From positions 1 to 5,712 of the forward strand of contig JAHENP010000201.1 of NCBI GenBank assembly GCA_018609965.1: DNA of 5,712 bases, given 5' to 3'. Source of the DNA: Haloferacaceae archaeon (GTDB lineage: Archaea > Halobacteriota > Halobacteria > Halobacteriales > Haloferacaceae). Made by a program: the position numbers and the translations under genes. The notes beneath the pieces were generated by a model, which worked only from the letters and a program-made list of their open reading frames with translations, was not told the DNA's origin and searched no databases. This document shows positions 1 to 4,170 of this stretch, piece after piece (position 1 is the stretch's first letter; every line of letters begins with the position of its first letter).

Positions 1-813
1 ATGCGTCAGGCGTTGGCCGTCGACTGGGGGATTCTGACCAACGGCCAGCGGTTCGAGGTGTTGTCGAAGAACGCCGACGAGGACGGCGAGGTGTCCGTCG
101 TCGAGTTCGATCTGACCGATCTCGTCGACAACCCGGACGTGTTGGAACTGCTCACGAAGGAGTCGATCCAGTCTGGTCGTTCCGCGGAGGTCGCCGAACA
201 GGTCGCTCGGACCAACCGCGTGATCGACCGACTCCGAGACGACGAGACGGCAGTCGCGGAGGCGGTCGCGTCGGCCGTCGAGTCGGAGGTCGGGGAACTG
301 ACCGTCGACACCACGGAGCAGGCACGCGAGTTCGTCCGTGATCTCGCCGGCGTGTTGGAGGATCGTCGCCGATTCGTCACGGAGTCACACACACCGGGCG
401 GCGGTGCAGAGAGCCTGAATCGAGGCGAACACGTCGACGGCGACGGGTGGCGAGTCGACGACGTGTCGGAGGGGTACGCCGTCGGGTTCGACGACGGCTG
501 GCGACTGCCCGCGGTGGACGAGTCCGCACCGACGGAACAACGCCAGGCGTTGGGTGTCGCAGTCGATCACCTGATCGTGGCACACGATCTGACCGAGCAG
601 GTCGAACTCCCGTACTCCGCGCCGCGGGCACGACAGAACTGCCTCATCAATCGGACGGCCAACCATCCCGACGGCCGACGGATGCGTGCGTTCTACGAAC
701 TCGTCGACGGGACGTTTCTGTACACCTCACTGACCGTCGACGACAAACGACAGTACGTGGAACTGCTCGCCGACGAGGTCGGTGTCGAGGTGTCGTTCGG
801 CGGCGAGTGGTGA
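1..813 (+). CDS. Type I restriction enzyme HsdR N-terminal-domain-like protein, 5' partial
   Basis: Only the last 270 residues are visible. The ATG at the first base is probably an internal Met, because the visible start (MRQ...VDWGILTNGQRFEVLS) matches the end of the PD-(D/E)xK nuclease-like fold in haloarchaeal HsdR-N proteins, where it normally follows a VEAK-type catalytic strand. That strand would lie left of the window, so catalytic competence cannot be judged. A charged, probably helical stretch follows (residues about 60-128). The end is a separate module (about 178-268) with LPYSAPRARQN, ANHPDGRRM and a closing helix around DDKRQYVELLADEVGV. I recall similar tails in this haloarchaeal family but cannot name the domain. 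No helicase motor, HsdM or HsdS is visible, so this may be a stand-alone protein rather than part of a type I system. The stop is TGA at 811. Family assignment is from memory of the motif; function is inferred. Confidence 0.72.
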   Translation: MRQALAVDWGILTNGQRFEVLSKNADEDGEVSVVEFDLTDLVDNPDVLELLTKESIQSGRSAEVAEQVARTNRVIDRLRDDETAVAEAVASAVESEVGELTVDTTEQAREFVRDLAGVLEDRRRFVTESHTPGGGAESLNRGEHVDGDGWRVDDVSEGYAVGFDDGWRLPAVDESAPTEQRQALGVAVDHLIVAHDLTEQVELPYSAPRARQNCLINRTANHPDGRRMRAFYELVDGTFLYTSLTVDDKRQYVELLADEVGVEVSFGGEW

Positions 814-828
814 CAGACGACGACACGG

Positions 829-841
829 ACAACAGTTTTCG
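829..841 (+). promoter_or_regulatory. Probable TATA-type promoter for the 119-residue gene
   Basis: A short T-run (TTTT at 836-839) in CAACAGTTTTC is centred about 28 nt before the GTG at 865. This is the expected distance for a leaderless archaeal transcript. The match to TATA/BRE consensus is weak. The same T-run could also help end the upstream transcript. Confidence 0.35.
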
Positions 842-864
842 GGAGTGGACACAGCTGTCGGCTC

Positions 865-1224
865 GTGACCCACACAGACGCGAGCGGAGAGCTACCCCAC
901 CTGCTCGGCAACGAACCGCCGGTGAGCGAGTTCCCTGCGTTCGTCGCACACGTTGCGGAGGCGAACCGCGAACGCGACGGCTCGTCGGTCAAGTACGTTG
1001 CCCGTCACGTCGTCGTCGCCCCGACAGTCGTCGGCGACACGCAGACACGCCTCCATGACGGGACGCCGTACGTCCGCGAACGGGTGCGGCCGGGAGCGGT
1101 GCTGTCGGCGACCGACGCGGACGCGAGCGCCGTCGACACACTGGCCGACGCGCTCCGCGGCTACTACGACACGCACGGTTGGGACGGAGTCAGTCGGGAC
1201 TGGGACACGACGGCATCAGTTTAA
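865..1224 (+). CDS. Hypothetical haloarchaeal protein, 119 aa
   Basis: I do not recognise a family. The protein is small, soluble and acidic, with no signal peptide or membrane segment. It starts SGELPHLLGNEPPVSEFPAFVAHVAEAN, probably a helical N-terminus. A stretch that could form beta strands follows (YVARHVVVAPTVVGD, residues 44-58), then a charged segment and a probable helix (DADASAVDTLADALRGYY, 84-101). It ends with a Trp-containing tail (HGWDGVSRDWDTTASV). The start is GTG; no in-frame ATG lies upstream, and a TATA-like T-run sits about 28 nt before it. It lies 51 nt after the HsdR-N-like gene on the same strand, so read-through from that gene is possible, though it seems to have its own promoter. 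Its codon and amino acid usage fits the neighbours, which supports it as a real gene. Function unknown. Confidence 0.7.
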   Translation: MTHTDASGELPHLLGNEPPVSEFPAFVAHVAEANRERDGSSVKYVARHVVVAPTVVGDTQTRLHDGTPYVRERVRPGAVLSATDADASAVDTLADALRGYYDTHGWDGVSRDWDTTASV

Positions 1225-1225
1225 G
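1220..1225 (+). promoter_or_regulatory. TATA box of the small membrane protein gene, overlapping the upstream stop codon
   Basis: TTTAAG is one of the better TATA-like matches in the window. It is centred 26-27 nt before the GTG at 1249, the spacing expected for leaderless transcription. The box includes the TAA stop (1222-1224) of the preceding gene. Confidence 0.55.
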
Positions 1226-1248
1226 TTGTCTCACGACAAGACGAGCGT

Positions 1249-1518
1249 GTGGAGGCAGTCCACTGGGTCGTTGTCGGCGGTGGCCTCGCGGCAGTGACGA
1301 CAGCGTACACACTGCTCGAAGTTCCCGGCGGCGACTCGGACGCCGAGGAGTCGAGCGTGTTGTACACACTGGTGGATATCGCGGTCTACAGCGTTACCAG
1401 TGGGACACTCGTGTACGGTGCCGTGTCCGGCTACGGTGTCGCGGCGTTCGCGAGCTACTTCACGGTCGCCACACTGGAGTCTCTGGTTCGGCGACTGAGG
1501 CCATCGACCACACGCTGA
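1249..1518 (+). CDS. Small predicted membrane protein, 89 aa
   Basis: I do not recognise a named family. Hydrophobicity suggests two or three membrane helices: residues about 4-24 (VHWVVVGGGLAAVTTAYTLL), about 37-59 (VLYTLVDIAVYSVTSGTLVY) and about 61-80 (GYGVAAFASYFTVATLESLV). A short acidic loop (GGDSDAEESS, 27-36) lies between the first and second, and the C-terminus is basic (RRLRPSTTR), which suggests a cytoplasmic tail by the positive-inside rule. The GTG start is chosen because TTTAAG lies about 26 nt upstream. A longer overlapping frame (1179-1586) gives an Arg/Ser-rich product with no hydrophobic organisation and was set aside. It begins 24 nt after the previous stop, so the two genes may be co-transcribed as well as separately initiated. 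Membrane location is inferred from composition; role unknown. Confidence 0.65.
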   Translation: MEAVHWVVVGGGLAAVTTAYTLLEVPGGDSDAEESSVLYTLVDIAVYSVTSGTLVYGAVSGYGVAAFASYFTVATLESLVRRLRPSTTR

Positions 1519-1541
1519 CGCGTCTCCGTGCGGGAGCCGCT

Positions 1542-1565
1542 CGGACAGTGTCTCGACACCGTCCG
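1542..1565 (+). other. Imperfect 24-nt palindrome / hairpin
   Basis: The arms CGGAC and GTGT pair with ACAC and GTCCG around a CTCG loop (1552-1555), giving nine base pairs interrupted by one A/C mismatch (1547 and 1560). It lies 23 nt after the stop of the small membrane gene and upstream of the tRNA promoter. There is no following T-run, so a 3'-end stabilising hairpin or a protein-binding dyad are both possible; neither is shown. Confidence 0.4.
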
Positions 1566-1585
1566 TCCCCGACCCGCGAACGGTA

Positions 1586-1593
1586 GGTTGAAA
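1586..1593 (+). promoter_or_regulatory. Probable promoter of tRNA-Ser
   Basis: GGTTGAAA contains a TATA-like TTGAAA (1588-1593) centred about 29 nt before the first tRNA base. This would give a start site a few nt upstream of the mature 5' end, typical for a short-leader pre-tRNA. It is the most AT-rich patch in the 101-nt gap after the membrane protein gene. Confidence 0.4.
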
Positions 1594-1619
1594 TCACAGA
1601 CGGCCGTTCGTCCAGACGC

Positions 1620-1703
1620 GGTGGGATGGCAGAGCGGACTATTGCGCCTGCCTTGAGAGCAGGTGGCCGTCAGGCCTCCTGGGTTCGAATCCCAGTCCCA
1701 CCG
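1620..1703 (+). tRNA. tRNA-Ser, anticodon TGA (reads UCA)
   Basis: Cloverleaf folded by hand. The acceptor stem GGTGGGA (1620-1626) pairs fully with TCCCACC (1696-1702), followed by discriminator G1703, the serine identity base. The D stem GCA (1629-1631) pairs with TGC (1643-1645). The anticodon stem CCTGC (1647-1651) pairs with GCAGG (1659-1663) around loop CTTGAGA, with anticodon TGA at 1654-1656. A long variable arm (GGCC 1665-1668 with GGCC 1673-1676) marks a type II tRNA, as expected for Ser. The T stem CTGGG/CCCAG (1679-1683, 1691-1695) encloses TTCGAAT. The 3' CCA is not encoded, as is common in haloarchaea, and there is no intron. All stems are fully paired, so the gene looks functional. 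Confidence 0.96.
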
Positions 1704-1705
1704 AC

Positions 1706-2695
1706 TCACTGCCGTTGCACCCGGAAGCCGCGCGGCTCGTAGGTCGCCTGCGCGGACGCCCGGAACCGTTCGTCGGTGTCGATCTCGCCGACCAGCAGCG
1801 CGCGTGGCGCGTACTCGAAGGTGTACGTCGACCCGCCCTCGGCGTCGAACCGCGTGGTGATCGTCTGTACGTCGGTTTCGGCCGCGGGGAACCCGTCTTC
1901 GGCGGGGCCGACCAGCTCCGCGCCGAGCACCCCCTCCGCGAGTCGGGCGCTCTGGCGACCCACCCACCGCGCGAACGGGCCGAGTTCGTCCGGGTCGACC
2001 TGGTCGAGCGCGAACCGGACAGCGTCCTGGACCCCCTCCGTCACCGGGTCGTCCGGGACAGTGCCGGCGTCCTGGGTGGTCGCCTGTGCGAGCACCCGCT
2101 GTGAGTCGGCGGGGCGAACGACCACGCCGGAGGTGAGCGACGCGACGACGTTGGCGGTGTCGGCCGCGTCGTAGCGACACTGACCGTGGCCGTCGTACAC
2201 CGCCGAGACCGTGTACCGGTCCGTCGCCGGCGCGGTCCACTGCCCGCGGGCGACCGCCCCACCGGAGAGTTCGAACCGCCCGTTCCCGCGCGCGAGACAG
2301 GTCAGATCCAACGTGGCTGTCGGTGACTCCGCGACCGCGTCGGTCGCCGTCTCGCTCGCCCCGTCTGCATCCGTCGCCGTCTCACTCGATCCGTCTGCGT
2401 CCGTCGCTGTCGCTGCGTCCGTCGCCGTCAGTTCGTCTGTGACCGTTCCGTCGCCGACACCGCCGATCTCGACCCGTCGGGTCGGGTACCGACAGAACGC
2501 CTCCGGAGCGGTGAAGCCGACGGGTTGGGCCGCGTCCGGCCGGCCGTCGAGTGACGCGACCGCGACCGGCGTTCCCTCGGGTACGTCGTCTCCCCGCCCC
2601 CGGCGACCGGCACAGCCCGCGGCGGCGACCGCGGCCGCGCCAGCGACCCCGGACAACAGACGGCGACGTGTCGGCTGTTCTGACAGTCCTCTCAC
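1706..2695 (-). CDS. Tat-exported lipoprotein of unknown function, 329 aa
   Basis: The N-terminus is a Tat lipoprotein signal: TRRRLLS with consecutive Arg at residues 10-12, a hydrophobic Ala/Val stretch, then lipobox AAGC with Cys28 as the predicted lipid-modified residue. The mature protein should be anchored on the outer face of the cell membrane. After about 60 residues comes a Thr/Asp/Ala/Ser/Glu-rich linker (about 86-127) with a tandem ten-residue unit (DGSSETATDA, DGASETATDA), possibly an O-glycosylated spacer as in many haloarchaeal surface proteins. The C-terminal part (about 128-329) looks like a mixed beta/alpha domain with Cys133 and Cys173; Cys68 lies before the linker. I do not recognise the domain. 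GTG is the only in-frame start with a complete signal; a nearby ATG (complement of 2709-2711) is out of frame. The stop is 2 nt from the convergent tRNA-Ser. Confidence 0.88.
   Translation of the reverse strand: MRGLSEQPTRRRLLSGVAGAAAVAAAGCAGRRGRGDDVPEGTPVAVASLDGRPDAAQPVGFTAPEAFCRYPTRRVEIGGVGDGTVTDELTATDAATATDADGSSETATDADGASETATDAVAESPTATLDLTCLARGNGRFELSGGAVARGQWTAPATDRYTVSAVYDGHGQCRYDAADTANVVASLTSGVVVRPADSQRVLAQATTQDAGTVPDDPVTEGVQDAVRFALDQVDPDELGPFARWVGRQSARLAEGVLGAELVGPAEDGFPAAETDVQTITTRFDAEGGSTYTFEYAPRALLVGEIDTDERFRASAQATYEPRGFRVQRQ
2337..2428 (-). repeat. Coding tandem repeat in the lipoprotein linker
   Basis: Two 30-nt units (2337-2366 and 2367-2396) match at 25 of 30 positions, followed by shorter partial copies beginning GCGTCCGTCGC (2397 and 2415). 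On the minus strand each full unit encodes a ten-residue Thr/Asp/Ser/Glu/Ala repeat. This is a low-complexity coding repeat, likely prone to change in copy number. Confidence 0.75.
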
Positions 2696-2715
2696 GACTC
2701 GAAGTTGGCATGCGT

Positions 2716-2725
2716 GGGTGAAACC
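2716..2725 (-). promoter_or_regulatory. Possible promoter of the lipoprotein gene
   Basis: Read on the minus strand, GGTTTCACCC places TTTCAC about 26 nt before the GTG start at 2695. The spacing fits leaderless transcription, but the match to TATA consensus is poor. Confidence 0.28.
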
Positions 2726-2748
2726 ACCACCGGCGGACGCGGCCGGCG

Positions 2749-2774
2749 GTTCGCCGAACGAAACGGTATTCCGT
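2749..2774 (+). promoter_or_regulatory. Transporter promoter (BRE + TATA) with two small dyads
   Basis: A BRE-like GAAACG (2760-2765) followed by GTATT (2766-2770) lies about 27 nt before the ATG at 2795, a good leaderless arrangement. Two inverted repeats touch it. GTTCG-C-CGAAC (2749-2759) abuts the BRE, and ACGG-TATT-CCGT (2763-2774) spans the TATA box. Dyads here are well placed to be repressor or activator sites; that role is inferred only from position. Confidence 0.5.
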
Positions 2775-2794
2775 CGACCGGCAGTGCCAGAGGT

Positions 2795-4093
2795 ATGGGA
2801 CGTGCCGATACGACAGAGGCTGTCTCGACCCGCGCTCGCAAGGCGTTGGGGTTCTCGCGGTGGTGGCAGGTCGCGGCCGCGGCGGTGATGATGGGGCTGG
2901 TGTCGCCGTACCAGTACGTCTGGTCATCGATCCAGTCACCGTTGGAGGCCTCGCTGGCGGTGTCGCCGGAGGCGATCGGACTCGTCTTCACTCTGTTTGT
3001 GATCTTCCAGGCCGGCTCGCAGTTCCCGGTCGGCTGGTACCGGGACCGCCACGGTCCACGGTTGTTGACGCTCGTCGCGGGCGTGCTCGCCGGCGGGGGC
3101 TACCTCGGCTTGTCCGTCGCGACGGAGGTGTGGCAGGTGTACCTGTTGTACTCCGCGGGTGCGGTCGGCGTCGGGATCGTCTACACCGTCGCGGTCAACA
3201 CGGCACTGAAGTGGTTCCCCGACCGCCGCGGGCTGACGACCGGGATCGGGACGATGGCGTTCGCGGGCGGGTCTGCGTTGGTCGTCCCGTACGTCCGGGC
3301 GAACGCCACCGTCACGGGCTACCCGGACGTGCTCCGCAACCTCGGGATCGTCATCGGGCTCGGGATTCTCGTCGGCGCGGTCGTGTTGCGTGACCCACCC
3401 AGCGGCTGGCTCGACGGGGTCGACGTGGACGGCGGTGACGGAGATGACGCGAGCGGGACGAGTGAGGCGGACACCGACGGGGAGACGGCGACAGACGGCG
3501 CCGGCCACACCCGCCAGTACCAGTGGCGCGAGATGGCCGGCACCTGGCAGTTCTGGCTGATGTACGCGATGTTCGTCGGCGTCTCCGGCGCCGGGCTGAT
3601 GCTCACCGCCCAGATCGTCACCTTCGCGGACGCACTCGAACTGAACGCCGTCACCGCGACCGCGTCGGCGACAGTGCTCCCCGTCGCGGGCGGGATCGGT
3701 CGGCTCGTCGTCGGTGATCTCTCCGACCGGATCGACCGGGAGCGGGCGATGGCGGCGTCGTTCGTGTTCTGTGGGCTCGGTGTGTTGGGCACCGTCTGGT
3801 TCGCGCGTGCCGGCCAGCCGCTCGCGTTCGTCGGCGCCGTGGTCGTCGCGACGTTCTTCTGGTCGCCACAGTACACCCTGTTCCCGTCGGTCGTCGGGGA
3901 TTACTACGGCCGGGAACACTCCTCGGCGAACTACGCGTTGCTCTACTCCGGGAAGATGTGGGGCGGTGTGTTCGGCGGCGCGGTCGTCGGCTGGGTCGTC
4001 GGCGTGGCCTCCTGGTCGGTCGCGTTCGCCGTCGGCGGCGTGTTGGCGGTCGCGGCCGGCGTCGCCGCGCTCGCACTCCGCCCGCCTGAGTGA
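2795..4093 (+). CDS. MFS transporter, oxalate/formate antiporter (OFA)-like family
   Basis: A 432-residue integral membrane transporter with the 12-helix major facilitator layout. Helix 1 is at about 23-45 (WWQVAAAAVMMGLVSPYQYVW). MFS motif A lies between helices 2 and 3 (GWYRDRHGPR, 80-89) and is echoed in the second half by GDLSDRIDRER (307-317). ALKWFPDRRGLTTGI (137-151) is typical of OFA and related anion carriers, and the second half opens TWQFWLMYAMFVGVSGAGLML (250-270), as OFA members do. The central cytoplasmic loop (about 201-245) is long and very acidic, as expected for a halophile. Family members move small carboxylates; the substrate here cannot be read from sequence. The ATG at 2795 is preferred over an in-frame TTG at 2705: it follows a BRE/TATA at leaderless distance, and the extra 30 residues would be a non-hydrophobic Gly/Arg-rich tail. 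Confidence 0.9.
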   Translation: MGRADTTEAVSTRARKALGFSRWWQVAAAAVMMGLVSPYQYVWSSIQSPLEASLAVSPEAIGLVFTLFVIFQAGSQFPVGWYRDRHGPRLLTLVAGVLAGGGYLGLSVATEVWQVYLLYSAGAVGVGIVYTVAVNTALKWFPDRRGLTTGIGTMAFAGGSALVVPYVRANATVTGYPDVLRNLGIVIGLGILVGAVVLRDPPSGWLDGVDVDGGDGDDASGTSEADTDGETATDGAGHTRQYQWREMAGTWQFWLMYAMFVGVSGAGLMLTAQIVTFADALELNAVTATASATVLPVAGGIGRLVVGDLSDRIDRERAMAASFVFCGLGVLGTVWFARAGQPLAFVGAVVVATFFWSPQYTLFPSVVGDYYGREHSSANYALLYSGKMWGGVFGGAVVGWVVGVASWSVAFAVGGVLAVAAGVAALALRPPE

Positions 4094-4094
4094 C

Positions 4095-4114
4095 ACCCCT
4101 GACACGACGGGGGT
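4095..4114 (+). terminator. Possible 3' hairpin of the transporter transcript
   Basis: ACCCCTG (4095-4101) pairs with CGGGGGT (4108-4114), including one T/G pair, around a six-base loop, and begins 1 nt after the transporter stop. Only two T follow directly, so this is not a classic T-run terminator. It may mark or protect the mRNA 3' end. Confidence 0.35.
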
Positions 4115-4132
4115 TACAAAAACGTGCACATA

Positions 4133-4144
4133 GAAACGCATATG
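4133..4144 (+). promoter_or_regulatory. purL promoter: BRE-like GAAACG plus CATATG TATA box
   Basis: GAAACG (4133-4138) followed by CATATG (4139-4144) is centred about 29 nt before the ATG at 4171, consistent with leaderless transcription. The GAAACG element is the same as the one before the transporter gene. A second AT-rich patch, TTACAAAAAC (4114-4123), could act as an additional upstream promoter. Confidence 0.5.
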
Positions 4145-4170
4145 TCGGGGAGTGGTGAACACGAACGCGA

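Noticed and set aside
447..1058. 203-codon plus-strand frame overlapping the first two genes
   Set aside because: Extremely Arg-rich translation of an alternative frame, crossing the boundary between two better-supported genes.
1620..1703. tRNA-Ser as an integration site (attB) for a mobile element
   Set aside because: No second copy of the tRNA 3' end and no integrase appear in the window, so there is no sign of an integrated element here.
2337..2428. CRISPR-like direct repeats
   Set aside because: Units are contiguous without unique spacers, lie in frame inside a coding sequence and encode a low-complexity linker.
2790..2794. GAGGT as a Shine-Dalgarno sequence for the transporter
   Set aside because: It touches the ATG with no spacing, too close to work as a ribosome binding site for this start.
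2211..2888. 225-codon plus-strand frame opposite the lipoprotein gene
   Set aside because: Pro/Ser/Arg-rich antisense product. The minus-strand frame has a complete Tat lipobox signal, which is much stronger evidence.
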